A DNA stretch of 41,351 nucleotides from Saprospiraceae bacterium (lineage in GTDB: Bacteria; Bacteroidota; Bacteroidia; Chitinophagales; Saprospiraceae). The notes under the pieces are model-generated. The model had not been told where the DNA came from and did not search any database. It saw only the letters and a list, made by a program, of their open reading frames with translations. The translations under genes were made by a program, and so were the position numbers. The stretch covers positions 1-41,351 of the forward strand of contig JAHDCZ010000018.1 of assembly GCA_020629615.1 (NCBI GenBank), written 5' to 3'. Positions 8,103-16,097 of the stretch are shown here, piece after piece. Numbering within the stretch: position 1 is the first letter of the stretch; every line of letters begins with the position of its first letter.

Positions 8103-9032
8103 ATGAGAAAATTGTTTTTTGTTATTGTAGTGAGTATGTTCATTGTACATACTTCATTTGCTCAGATGGGGGTGCTAACTGTACAGTCGCCGAGCCCAGT
8201 GCCTAATCCATTAATTGATGGTGTTAGTTATGATTTTGTTTTAGAATACGATAATACAAGTCTTTTGGGTGATGAATGGGTTTTTCAGACGAGTACCTTA
8301 ATGCTTTTAAGCGGGCAGGCATCTTTTAGTAGTTTGACGATTTCAGGTAATACAATAAGGTTTTCTGTAACACCTAATAGTGATGTTGAAAGTCTCTCTT
8401 GGACATTTTCTGCTAGTGATGGAACTGCGGATGGATGGGGGACATATACCTATTCTGAGTCTGTAGTACCAATCGCTTTGCGATCATTTAAGGCTGATAA
8501 GAATTCAAATGAAATTATTATTAGTTGGGAAACAGAGTCCGAAATAAATAATGATTTCTTTATGCTTCAACGATCTAGAAATGGGATTGATTTTGAAACC
8601 ATTAAAAACATAGATTCGAGAGCAAGCGATGGTGGAGGATCAACATATTTTATTGTAGATCGTGATGGATTAGAAATAGAATCCGACGTGATATATTACC
8701 GTTTGCAACAAGTAGATTTGGATGGAAGATATTCGTTGTCTGATAGAGTTTCTGTGATGTTGCAAGATCAATTCTCTCAAGTTTTCAGTATTGATTACAT
8801 TAATCGATCGAATCCTGGTGAACTCATGATTCAACTAAAGTCTAAGTCTAATAATCATGCTGAAATATTGGTGTGCAGTCTCAATGGAAGTATAGTAAAA
8901 CAAAAATCCTTTCAGGTTTCTGAAGGAAAAAATATGCTTCGATTCGGATTCGGACAAACTTTAGCCAAAGGAATGTATATCGTTATGGTGAAATCAAACT
9001 TCACCGTTCACTCAAAGAAAATAATTCTTTAA
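8103..9032 (+). CDS. Secreted protein with T9SS type-A C-terminal sorting domain
   Basis: I use the ATG at 8103 (309 residues) because it gives a clean signal peptide, MRKLFFVIVVSMFIVHTSFAQ; a start eight codons earlier is less likely. After a short beta-rich N-terminal domain (to about residue 120) comes the segment VPIALRSFKADKNSNEIIIS and WETESEINNDFFMLQRSRNG, a fibronectin-III-like module that in Bacteroidota regularly precedes a type IX sorting domain. The last 80 residues, with GELMIQLKSKS, LVCSLNGSIVKQKSF and KGMYIVMVKSN, form that sorting domain. The protein should therefore cross the outer membrane through the T9SS and be released or anchored at the surface. Its function is unknown; no catalytic motif is visible. 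It is a single gene, divergent from purH and convergent with tdk. Confidence 0.8.
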   Translation: MRKLFFVIVVSMFIVHTSFAQMGVLTVQSPSPVPNPLIDGVSYDFVLEYDNTSLLGDEWVFQTSTLMLLSGQASFSSLTISGNTIRFSVTPNSDVESLSWTFSASDGTADGWGTYTYSESVVPIALRSFKADKNSNEIIISWETESEINNDFFMLQRSRNGIDFETIKNIDSRASDGGGSTYFIVDRDGLEIESDVIYYRLQQVDLDGRYSLSDRVSVMLQDQFSQVFSIDYINRSNPGELMIQLKSKSNNHAEILVCSLNGSIVKQKSFQVSEGKNMLRFGFGQTLAKGMYIVMVKSNFTVHSKKIIL

Positions 9033-9049
9033 GAAATAATACACCGGTG

Positions 9050-9084
9050 ACTCTGGATTGAAAACAGCGATTTCTTTCCAGAGT
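9050..9084 (+). terminator. Possible terminator between the T9SS cargo gene and tdk
   Basis: ACTCTGGA (9050-9057) pairs with TCCAGAGT (9077-9084) across a 19-base loop, followed on the plus strand by TATTTTAATT. The stem is only 8 bp and the T run is broken, so this is a weak candidate that may act in both directions. Confidence 0.45.
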
Positions 9085-9088
9085 TATT

Positions 9089-9673
9089 TTAATTAAAATC
9101 GAGAATATTACCCATACTATAGCAGATCCTGCAACGTGGTTCATATTTATCTTTTTCACCAAGGACGACTTGCTCTTGTTCTGTGCTTAATCGATAAGAA
9201 TGTGTAGCTAGGCTTCCGCAATGAGGACAGATAGCATGTACTTTGGTAATATATTCGGCGACAGCCAACAAAGTAGGAATTGGACCAAATGGTTTTCCAG
9301 AAAAGTCCATATCCAATCCAGCTACAATTATTCGTATACCTTTGACCGCCAATTTTTGACACACTTCGGGTAAGTCACTATCAAAGAATTGTGCTTCATC
9401 AATCCCTATAACATTCACGTCTTGAATGTGCTTAAAAATTTCCAAACTATTTTCGACCGGAATAGACAAGATGGCATTGTCATCATGAGAAACGACATTA
9501 GTTTCGTCGTATCTAGTATCTTTTTTAGGTTTGAAAATTGCCGTTTTTTGATTGGCAATCTTGGCACGTTTTAATCTCCGAATCAGTTCTTCTGTTTTAC
9601 CTGAAAACATGGAGCCACAAACAACCTCTATCCAACCACTTCGTTGACCTCTAAAATTGGGTTCTAAAAACAT
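9089..9673 (-). CDS. tdk: Thymidine kinase
   Basis: Tdk phosphorylates thymidine (and deoxyuridine) with ATP for nucleotide salvage. From the ATG at 9673 the protein is 194 residues and opens [20 protein letters not shown], as in other Bacteroidota enzymes; a start eight codons earlier adds only an unlikely extension. The P-loop is GSMFSGKT (20-27), the Walker B/lasso residues are DEAQ (92-95), and a zinc site is formed by Cys149/Cys152 (CPHC) and Cys181/Cys184 (CRIC). These are the hallmarks of the type II (TK1-like) tetrameric enzyme. It stands alone, convergent with the T9SS cargo gene and divergent from the linker-protein/rhomboid pair. Confidence 0.96.
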   Translation of the reverse strand: MFLEPNFRGQRSGWIEVVCGSMFSGKTEELIRRLKRAKIANQKTAIFKPKKDTRYDETNVVSHDDNAILSIPVENSLEIFKHIQDVNVIGIDEAQFFDSDLPEVCQKLAVKGIRIIVAGLDMDFSGKPFGPIPTLLAVAEYITKVHAICPHCGSLATHSYRLSTEQEQVVLGEKDKYEPRCRICYSMGNILDFN

Positions 9674-9829
9674 AAAACAGAAATATTGAGATAGCAAATT
9701 AGAAAATTACTTTGAATTGAGAGCAATCAATTGTGAATGGATAGCTTTTTAAGTAGCTTCGCATGTAATTTTTAAGTGAATTGACTCGTTCGATTGCTTT
9801 GGATTCCGGTTTAAAATCAGATTATCATT

Positions 9830-10525
9830 ATGAATACCAAAAAGATTAAAAGATTAGTTGAGAAAATTTCTTCATTACAAGAAACGCATGAGATAGATGG
9901 TCACCTCTCAAACATCGAGAAAGACCTGATGCTGAGCTATATAAGAGATCTATATGACTTATACGCGTTTGATAAAGAGAAAGAGAATGAGAAAAAATCA
10001 GAAAAATCTAGCCCTAAAGTTGAGGAGCTTGTCAAGTCGGTAAAGGAAGAAAAAGCGGTTTCTCCAACGCTTGAAAAAGTACCAGAAAAAATTGAAGTAA
10101 AAGCCCCAATAGCAAAAGTTGTAGAAGCAGCGAAGGTCGAAGAAAAGACCATCGAAAAACCACAAATTCCAGAACCGATAAAAGTTCAAGCAACAAAGCC
10201 AGCCTTTGTAATGTCTGATTCGATGAAGTCTCTTTTTAACGAAGATTCTGTAGTCGACTTATCCGATAAACTCGCCCAAGCACCAGTGAAGGATTTGAGC
10301 AAAGCTATGGGCTTGAACGAACGCATTTTTACAGTTCAAGAGCTGTTTAAAGGAGATCAGGTATTATTTAAATCAACGATTGAAAAATTAAATGGCTTCA
10401 ATGATTTTCATCAGGCTTGTGAATATTTAGCCAAAGGGATCGCTAACGATTTGGATTGGGATAGCGAGGAAAAATTTAAAAAAGCAAGTCATTTTGTTAA
10501 ACTTGTCAGGAGAAGATATCTTTAG
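9830..10525 (+). CDS. Conserved Bacteroidota protein with charged linker, coupled to rhomboid gene
   Basis: This is a 231-residue soluble protein without a signal peptide. It has three parts: an N-terminal helical segment (1-48, KIKRLVEKISSLQETHEIDG), a Lys/Glu/Val/Pro-rich low-complexity linker (about 49-120), and a compact helical C-terminal domain (about 125-231) containing LSDKLAQAPVKDLSKAMGLN, FTVQELFKGDQVLF and ending LVRRRYL. I recognise the C-terminal pattern as common to uncharacterised Bacteroidota proteins but know no function for it. Its stop codon TAG is immediately followed by the ATG of the rhomboid protease gene, so the two are translated together. A possible promoter lies upstream (TTGCTTTG at 9794-9801, one mismatch to TAnnTTTG). 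Confidence 0.75.
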   Translation: MNTKKIKRLVEKISSLQETHEIDGHLSNIEKDLMLSYIRDLYDLYAFDKEKENEKKSEKSSPKVEELVKSVKEEKAVSPTLEKVPEKIEVKAPIAKVVEAAKVEEKTIEKPQIPEPIKVQATKPAFVMSDSMKSLFNEDSVVDLSDKLAQAPVKDLSKAMGLNERIFTVQELFKGDQVLFKSTIEKLNGFNDFHQACEYLAKGIANDLDWDSEEKFKKASHFVKLVRRRYL

Positions 10526-11290
10526 ATGAGTTTGTTGCAAAAAGATATTAAGTCCTTTTTGTGGAGTGTTCGTTTTCCAGTATTCATCCTCATTGTTTTG
10601 TGGTTGATTCACGTATACAATTTATATTTTGGCGGCAATCTAGGATACTGGGGGATTTATCCTCGAGAATTGGATGGCTTAAAAGGTATTGTATTGGCGC
10701 CTTTGGTTCATAATTCCAAAGACAGTTTTCAGCACATAATTAGCAACTCAGTGCCACTTATTTTTCTGAGCTCGATGTTGGTCATTTTTTATAAACGTGT
10801 AGCTTATCCAAGTTTTTTTATCATCTATTTCTTGACAGGATTTACAGTCTGGATGTTTGGTCGACCTGTGTACCATATTGGAGCAAGTGGGGTGGTTTAT
10901 GGCTTGTTGTCTTTTGTTTTTTGGAGTGGTATCTTTCGAAAAAACCTTCGTTCAATAATCCTTGCGTTGATTGTTACCTTGGTATTTAATGGCTACTTTT
11001 TGGGCTTAATTCCCGATAAGGAAGGAGTGAGTTGGGAGAGTCATTTATTTGGGGCTTTCGCCGGAATATTTACAGCTTTTTTATTTAAGTCAGTCTTGGA
11101 AAAAGAAGAACTAGATGAAGAACCATGGTACGATGAATCTGAGGAAGTCAAAGCTTATTTTTTTCCAAGGGACACCTTTGAATTAACTAAAAGTGAACGA
11201 ATTTATCTCAGACAAATGGAAGAATTAAAAAAGAGGCAGCAAGCTCAAGATTCTGAAGGTACTCAGCAATGGACGAGTGATTTCTCCTAA
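10526..11290 (+). CDS. Rhomboid-family intramembrane serine protease
   Basis: The 254-residue protein has about six membrane segments between residues 15 and 192 and a charged cytoplasmic C-terminal tail. It shows the complete rhomboid active site: HxxxN at 70-74 (HIISN), the nucleophile motif GASG at 119-122 with Ser121, and the catalytic His173 in ESHLFGAFAG. It would cut single-pass membrane proteins within or near the bilayer; the substrate is unknown. The start codon follows the stop of the preceding linker-protein gene without any gap, implying linked expression and perhaps linked function. The 3' end overlaps the convergent murQ gene by four bases (CTAA at 11287-11290 holds both stop codons). 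Confidence 0.92.
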   Translation: MSLLQKDIKSFLWSVRFPVFILIVLWLIHVYNLYFGGNLGYWGIYPRELDGLKGIVLAPLVHNSKDSFQHIISNSVPLIFLSSMLVIFYKRVAYPSFFIIYFLTGFTVWMFGRPVYHIGASGVVYGLLSFVFWSGIFRKNLRSIILALIVTLVFNGYFLGLIPDKEGVSWESHLFGAFAGIFTAFLFKSVLEKEELDEEPWYDESEEVKAYFFPRDTFELTKSERIYLRQMEELKKRQQAQDSEGTQQWTSDFS

Positions 11291-12093
11291 TTATTGGCTG
11301 TGTCAATTGCTTCTCGAACGCTACCTTTTTCAAGTAATATTTTTTTTGCCTGATCATAGCTTAAATTTGTTTTTGCCATGACCATTTTCGTACCCCGATC
11401 AACCAATTTATTGTTGCTTAGTTGCATATCTACCATTCGATTTCCTTTAACTCGTCCGAGTTTAATCATAACAGAAGTACTGATCATGTTTAGGATCAGT
11501 TTTTGAGCGGTGCCAGCTTTCAATCTCGTACTTCCAGTCACAAACTCGGGCCCGAGCAAAACCTCAATTGGAAAATCTGCAAACTCACTTAATTTTGAAT
11601 TTGGATTGCAACAAATGCATGCCGTTGCAATGCCCTTGGTTTGGCATTTTTTTAATCCGCCTATAACATAGGGAGTTGTCCCAGAGGCAGCTATTCCTAT
11701 CACAAAATCTGAGGTATCTATTTGATATGATTTCAAGTCCTTCCAAGCTTGATTTTCATCATCTTCTGCAAACTCCACGGCTCTTCGAATTGCTCCATCT
11801 CCTCCAGATATTATTCCAATTACCCAATCATGAGGAACACCAAATGTAGGTGGACATTCGGAGGCATCCAAAATTCCCAATCGGCCACTTGTACCCGCAC
11901 CTATATAAAACAATCTACCTCCTTCCTTCATTTTGCGCCAAATTGTATCCACAGTTTTTTCGATTTGAGGGATGGCTTCATGGACTGCAATGGCTACCTT
12001 TTGGTCCTCTTCATTCATGGCTTTCAAAAGCTCAGAAGTGCTCATTTTATCAAGGTCTTGATGTAGTGAAGATTCTTCTGTTAATTTACGCAT
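11287..12093 (-). CDS. murQ: N-acetylmuramic acid 6-phosphate etherase
   Basis: MurQ removes the lactyl ether from MurNAc-6-phosphate to give GlcNAc-6-phosphate and D-lactate in recycling or uptake of cell-wall sugars. The 268-residue protein carries the SIS-domain sugar-phosphate motif YIGAGTSGRLGILD (63-76), DASECPPTFG with the likely catalytic Glu79, AVEFAEDDE with Glu110, and IAASGTTPYVIGG. The length is a little short of the usual 300 but no motif is missing. Its start overlaps the symporter gene by eight bases, making it the last gene of an operon upp - symporter - murQ. No MurNAc kinase (murK/anmK) or phosphotransferase system is in the window, so where the phosphate is added is not shown. 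Confidence 0.93.
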   Translation of the reverse strand: MRKLTEESSLHQDLDKMSTSELLKAMNEEDQKVAIAVHEAIPQIEKTVDTIWRKMKEGGRLFYIGAGTSGRLGILDASECPPTFGVPHDWVIGIISGGDGAIRRAVEFAEDDENQAWKDLKSYQIDTSDFVIGIAASGTTPYVIGGLKKCQTKGIATACICCNPNSKLSEFADFPIEVLLGPEFVTGSTRLKAGTAQKLILNMISTSVMIKLGRVKGNRMVDMQLSNNKLVDRGTKMVMAKTNLSYDQAKKILLEKGSVREAIDTANN

Positions 12094-13576
12094 GGCTGTT
12101 TTCTGTTTTTTGACTGATTAAAAACAAACCTATTAGAGTTAAGATGCCGTTCAGAGCAATAATTGTTGAGCCAAATTTGAACCCTCCTAAAAGTACATCT
12201 GAATTATTGTTCAATATATATGAAAAGATCGGTGCCAAAATGCAAACCAATATAACCCATCGGTCATTGATTGTTCGTTTGGTAAAAATACCAAAACTAA
12301 AAAGACCCAAAAGTGGTCCATAAGTGTATCCCGCAGCAGCAAACAATTCATTGATGATTGCTCCCGCATTCAAGGCTTTTGTTGCGACAATAACAAAAAA
12401 TAATAATATGGAAAACCCAATGTGAACTAGAATTCGTTGCTTCTTTTTTTCTGATTCTGTCAGTGCGCTTTTTTCGAAATTCAAAAAGTCGATACAAAAA
12501 GCAGTGGTTAAAGATGTTAATGCGCTATCTGCACTGGAATACGCTGCAGCTATCAAACCCAAAATAAATAAGATTCCCACCGTTTGAGGAAGATATTCAA
12601 AAGCAATCGTAGGATATAATTGATCGGTACTTTCGGGAATTGGGATGCCTTCTTTAGTCGCAAAAATGTAAAGCAGGGCTCCTAAACTTAAGAAGAGCAA
12701 ATTGGCAAAAATTAAGATTATACTAAAAGTGAAAATGTTTTTCTGCGCATCTTTAAGAGTTTTACAACTCAGGTTTTTTTGCATCATGTCTTGATCAAGT
12801 CCAGTCATAACCAGTGCGATCAAAGCTCCACTAACAAATTGCTTAAAAAAATTATTTGGGTCGTTCCAACCGACATCAAAAAACCATGTTTTGGAGTACT
12901 CGCTCTCACGAATAAGTTGTACCATTTCGGTGACATTCATGTTCATCGCATCACCAATGAAAAGTATAGAACAAACGACCGCTGTCAACATACATATCGT
13001 TTGTAAGGTATCCGTAATTACAATGGTTTTTATACCTCCGCTAAAAGTGTAGACCCAGATCAGTACTATCGTGATCATTACTGTGAAGGCAAAAGGAATT
13101 CCTATGGGATCCATAAGGAATTTTTGTAGGACGATGGCTACCAAAAAAAGCCTCAATGAAGCGCCAATTACTCTAGAAAGGATGAAATAAAAAGCACCTA
13201 TTTTATAAGAGAATCGACCAAATCGGTGTTCCAAATACCCGTAAATTGTCGTCAGGTTCAAGCGATAATATAAGGGCATCAAGATTAAAGCAATGGCGGC
13301 ATAGCCGACCAAATATCCTAAGACCATTTGCATGTAAGAGAAAGCCATATTATAGCCTCCTTTGCCCACTACTCCCGGAATCGAAATAAAGGTGACACCC
13401 GAAAGACTGGCTCCAATCATTCCAAATGCTACAAGTAGCCAAGGCGAATTTCTATTTGCTGTAAAAAAAGTCCTACTATCCGCATTTCTTGAAGTAAAAT
13501 AGGATATGGAAATTAAAAGCCCAAAGTATAAAATGACCACCCATCCGATGGTCATGGGAGCAATGGCAGCCAACAT
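12086..13576 (-). CDS. Sodium:solute symporter (SSS/SLC5 family), probable amino-sugar importer
   Basis: The 496-residue protein has about thirteen hydrophobic segments and the SSS-family core: FFTANRNSPWLLVAFGMIGA, SGVTFISIPG, YAAIALILMPLYYRL, YGYLEHRFG and AAYSSADSALTSL. The last of these corresponds to the sodium-binding helix with adjacent Ser residues. The family imports sugars, amino acids or vitamins with Na+. Here the context suggests the substrate: the gene overlaps murQ by eight bases, so uptake of MurNAc or a related muropeptide sugar is a sensible inference, not proven. The first ATG is favoured because it shares one base with the upp stop (TAATG at 13578-13574), a classical translational-coupling arrangement. 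Confidence 0.88.
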   Translation of the reverse strand: MLAAIAPMTIGWVVILYFGLLISISYFTSRNADSRTFFTANRNSPWLLVAFGMIGASLSGVTFISIPGVVGKGGYNMAFSYMQMVLGYLVGYAAIALILMPLYYRLNLTTIYGYLEHRFGRFSYKIGAFYFILSRVIGASLRLFLVAIVLQKFLMDPIGIPFAFTVMITIVLIWVYTFSGGIKTIVITDTLQTICMLTAVVCSILFIGDAMNMNVTEMVQLIRESEYSKTWFFDVGWNDPNNFFKQFVSGALIALVMTGLDQDMMQKNLSCKTLKDAQKNIFTFSIILIFANLLFLSLGALLYIFATKEGIPIPESTDQLYPTIAFEYLPQTVGILFILGLIAAAYSSADSALTSLTTAFCIDFLNFEKSALTESEKKKQRILVHIGFSILLFFVIVATKALNAGAIINELFAAAGYTYGPLLGLFSFGIFTKRTINDRWVILVCILAPIFSYILNNNSDVLLGGFKFGSTIIALNGILTLIGLFLISQKTENSHA

Positions 13577-14226
13577 TAGTCTTGTTCTTTTGGTCCAAAC
13601 GCAAGATCGCCAGCATCCCCCATACCTGGGACAATGTATGATTTCCCGGTGAGCTCTTCATCAATCGCAAATGTCCAAATGTCGATATTCGGAAAAAGCC
13701 GTTCGATATATTCCAAACCAAATTTGGATGAAACAATGGATACAACATGTACTTTTTGGGCTTGTCCATACGCACTCAAAGCATCCATGGTTTTTTTAAT
13801 TGATGCCCCTGTTGCCAACATGGGATCACATATGATAAGCGTAGAATTTGTCAAATTAGGACAGGTGGAGTATTCTAAACTAATCTCAAAAGTACCATCT
13901 TTATGATGCTGTCGATAGGCAGAAACAAAGCCGTTTTCGCTTTTGTCAAAAAAATCCAACAAGCCAAAATGAAGTGGTAAGCCTGCTCGCAGAATCGAAC
14001 ATAATACTATCCGGTTATCAGACACAGGAATTCTGGCGGTTCCTAATGGAGTTTGTACCTCGACATCGTGATAATTTAAAGTCTTACTAATTTCGTAAGC
14101 AGCAATTTTTCCTAAGCGATTCAAGTTGGTTCGAAACCTCAAACGATCCTTCTGAATTACTTGATCTCGAAGTTCAAGTAAGAATTGATTGGCTATTGAA
14201 GGAGATTTAGATAAATGATGAATCAT
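13576..14226 (-). CDS. upp: Uracil phosphoribosyltransferase
   Basis: Upp makes UMP from uracil and PRPP. The 216-residue protein has the phosphoribosyltransferase loop IICDPMLATGAS (131-142) and the uracil-binding C-terminal segment YIVPGMGDAGDLAFG. The length matches the family. It is first in an operon with a sodium symporter and murQ. In its upstream region are two short palindromes, AGACA-AA-TGTCT (14268-14279) and GGAATATTCC (14290-14299). A minus-strand GACATTTG that resembles the -7 box lies within the first of these, so repression through that site is possible. Confidence 0.95.
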   Translation of the reverse strand: MIHHLSKSPSIANQFLLELRDQVIQKDRLRFRTNLNRLGKIAAYEISKTLNYHDVEVQTPLGTARIPVSDNRIVLCSILRAGLPLHFGLLDFFDKSENGFVSAYRQHHKDGTFEISLEYSTCPNLTNSTLIICDPMLATGASIKKTMDALSAYGQAQKVHVVSIVSSKFGLEYIERLFPNIDIWTFAIDEELTGKSYIVPGMGDAGDLAFGPKEQD

Positions 14227-14387
14227 ATGGTTTGATTTGCTTTAAAATGATGAACTTCTATGAATATAGACAAATGTCTTGATTGCGATGGAATATTCCT
14301 TCAATTATGAGACAAGATTTGATTTCCTACTTTAGAAATTTGTAAATTTAACCAACAACTTTTACCAGTTAGCGTTTAACTATTGAT

Positions 14388-15194
14388 ATGAAGTTCAAAA
14401 ATATCCTGCTTTTATTTTTTTTACTTTCGCTTTGCGCGAATGGGGTAGTAGCTCAAACGACTTTATTACCCAAGCAAATTAATTCTAATTTGGCAGGAAT
14501 TATTTATAAATCAGAATGGGCAGTGGATGTTCGATTACACACAAATGGAGCTGCACTTGCTTTAAATTTGGGAAAAATCAAGACCTATTACAAAACGTCA
14601 TACTATCATTTTGAATTGGGATACCTCAAAGATCCTCGAGAACGAAAGCAGACGAAGCCTGTTGTGGGACTTCGACAATCTGCAGGTTCTTATGTCTTTG
14701 GAAAACAAAATTCTGTTTTTGTTTTAAGAGGAGGATATGGGGTGAAGCGTTATTTATCCGAAAAGGAAAAACGTAAAGGCTTGGCAATTGGTTGGAATTA
14801 TGAAATTGGTCCGTCCATTGCACTCTTAAAACCATACTATTTGGATTTAAGTTATGAATACGAAGGACAAAATGGTGTTATTTACGAAATAAGATCAGAG
14901 CGCTATTCTGAAGAAAATGCTGAAACTTTCCTGAATGATATCAAGATTTTTGGATCATCTGGTTTTTTTAACGGGTTTAATGAGCTCGGAGTTGTACCTG
15001 GTTTGCAAGGAAAGCTTGGTTTACACTTTGCAATGGGAGCATTTGATAAGTACGTCAAGGCCTTTGAAGTGGGAATGATGTTTGATGCCTATATCAAAAA
15101 AATTCCTATTATGGTTGAGACTGAAAACGTTAGTAATAAACCTTATTTTGTCAACCTTTATCTAAATTTACACTTCGGAAAACGAAGTAACTAG
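14388..15194 (+). CDS. Outer-membrane beta-barrel protein upstream of lipA
   Basis: The 268-residue protein starts with a signal peptide (MKFKNILLLFFLLSLCANGV, cleaved after VAQ). It then consists of short alternating strands rich in Tyr, Phe and Gly, for example YYHFELGYLKDPRERKQ and GLAIGWNYEIGPSIALLKP, and ends with the strand YFVNLYLNLHFG plus a short tail. This is the appearance of a small outer-membrane barrel of 10-12 strands. No function is recognisable. It precedes lipA by 20 bases on the same strand and so probably shares its transcript. Codons 13-18 contain a copy of the dispersed inverted repeat. Confidence 0.7.
   Translation: MKFKNILLLFFLLSLCANGVVAQTTLLPKQINSNLAGIIYKSEWAVDVRLHTNGAALALNLGKIKTYYKTSYYHFELGYLKDPRERKQTKPVVGLRQSAGSYVFGKQNSVFVLRGGYGVKRYLSEKEKRKGLAIGWNYEIGPSIALLKPYYLDLSYEYEGQNGVIYEIRSERYSEENAETFLNDIKIFGSSGFFNGFNELGVVPGLQGKLGLHFAMGAFDKYVKAFEVGMMFDAYIKKIPIMVETENVSNKPYFVNLYLNLHFGKRSN
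14426..14440. repeat. Dispersed short inverted repeat, copy 2 (TTCGC-N5-GCGAA)
   Basis: TTCGC-TTTGC-GCGAA, followed by TGG as in copy 1. It falls in the signal-peptide region of the barrel gene (Leu-Ser-Leu-Cys-Ala-Asn), in a different reading frame from the other coding copies. Confidence 0.55.
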
Positions 15195-15214
15195 TTCATT
15201 AAAATTTATTTCGA

Positions 15215-16087
15215 TTGTTAGACTTACCCGTCGTATCAAAAGAGCCCAAAAGGCCTCGTAAACCAGATTGGTTGCGAGTTAAATTACCCATTGGCGAAAG
15301 CTATAAAAATGTGCGTAAGCTAGTGGATGAATACAAGCTCCACACAATTTGTCAAAGTGGAAATTGTCCTAATATGGGAGAATGTTGGGGAGCTGGAACA
15401 GCTACTTTTATGATTTTGGGTAATGTTTGTACTAGAAGCTGCTCGTTCTGCGCTGTAAAAACCGGACGTCCGCCAGAATATGATGAAGACGAGCCCCTAA
15501 GAGTTGCAGAAGCCATTCGATTAATGCAAGTCAAGCATGCCGTGATCACTTCGGTGAATCGAGACGAATTAAAAGACCGTGGGGCAGATATTTGGTATCG
15601 TACAGTAGTGGCAGTTAAAGAATCATCTCCATCAACGACAATGGAAACTCTTATTCCAGATGTGAAAGCCAATTGGGAAGCTTTGGAAACCATGATCAAA
15701 GGAGGGCAGGAAGTTGTTTCTCATAATATGGAAACCGTTGAAGAATTGTATCGTAAAGTAAGACCTCAAGGGAAATATAACAGAAGCCTAGAACAAATTA
15801 AACGAATTAAGGATTTTGGTAAAAGAACAAAATCTGGAATCATGGTTGGGTTAGGGGAGACCGATGAACAAGTTTTTAGGATTATGGATGACCTAGTGGA
15901 AAATGGCTGCGATGTATTGACTATCGGACAATATCTTCAACCTACTAAAATGCATTTGGCAGTGGATTCTTTTATTCATCCTGATAAGTTTGCTGAATAC
16001 AAAGAAGTCGGATTATCTAAAGGATTTGATTTTGTCGAGAGTGGACCATTGGTGAGGTCAAGCTATCATGCTGAAAGGCATCTTTAG
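15215..16087 (+). CDS. lipA: Lipoyl synthase (radical SAM)
   Basis: LipA inserts two sulfur atoms into protein-bound octanoyl groups, giving the lipoyl cofactor of 2-oxoacid dehydrogenases and the glycine cleavage system. The 290 residues contain both iron-sulfur sites: the auxiliary cluster at Cys46, Cys51 and Cys57 ([12 protein letters not shown]), and the radical-SAM cluster at Cys72, Cys76 and Cys79 (CTRSCSFC). The C-terminal RSSYHAE supplies the conserved serine ligand. The start is a TTG at 15215; the resulting MLDLPVV matches the usual beginning of Bacteroidota LipA and no better ATG exists. A client, sucA's complex, is encoded 5 kb away, although the lipoylated E2 itself is not in this window. 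Confidence 0.97.
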   Translation: MLDLPVVSKEPKRPRKPDWLRVKLPIGESYKNVRKLVDEYKLHTICQSGNCPNMGECWGAGTATFMILGNVCTRSCSFCAVKTGRPPEYDEDEPLRVAEAIRLMQVKHAVITSVNRDELKDRGADIWYRTVVAVKESSPSTTMETLIPDVKANWEALETMIKGGQEVVSHNMETVEELYRKVRPQGKYNRSLEQIKRIKDFGKRTKSGIMVGLGETDEQVFRIMDDLVENGCDVLTIGQYLQPTKMHLAVDSFIHPDKFAEYKEVGLSKGFDFVESGPLVRSSYHAERHL

Positions 16088-16097
16088 TTTAAATCAA

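Noticed and set aside
11749-12113. Two plus-strand open frames of about 90-105 codons inside murQ
   Set aside because: They lie opposite a gene with complete catalytic motifs and show no recognisable protein features.
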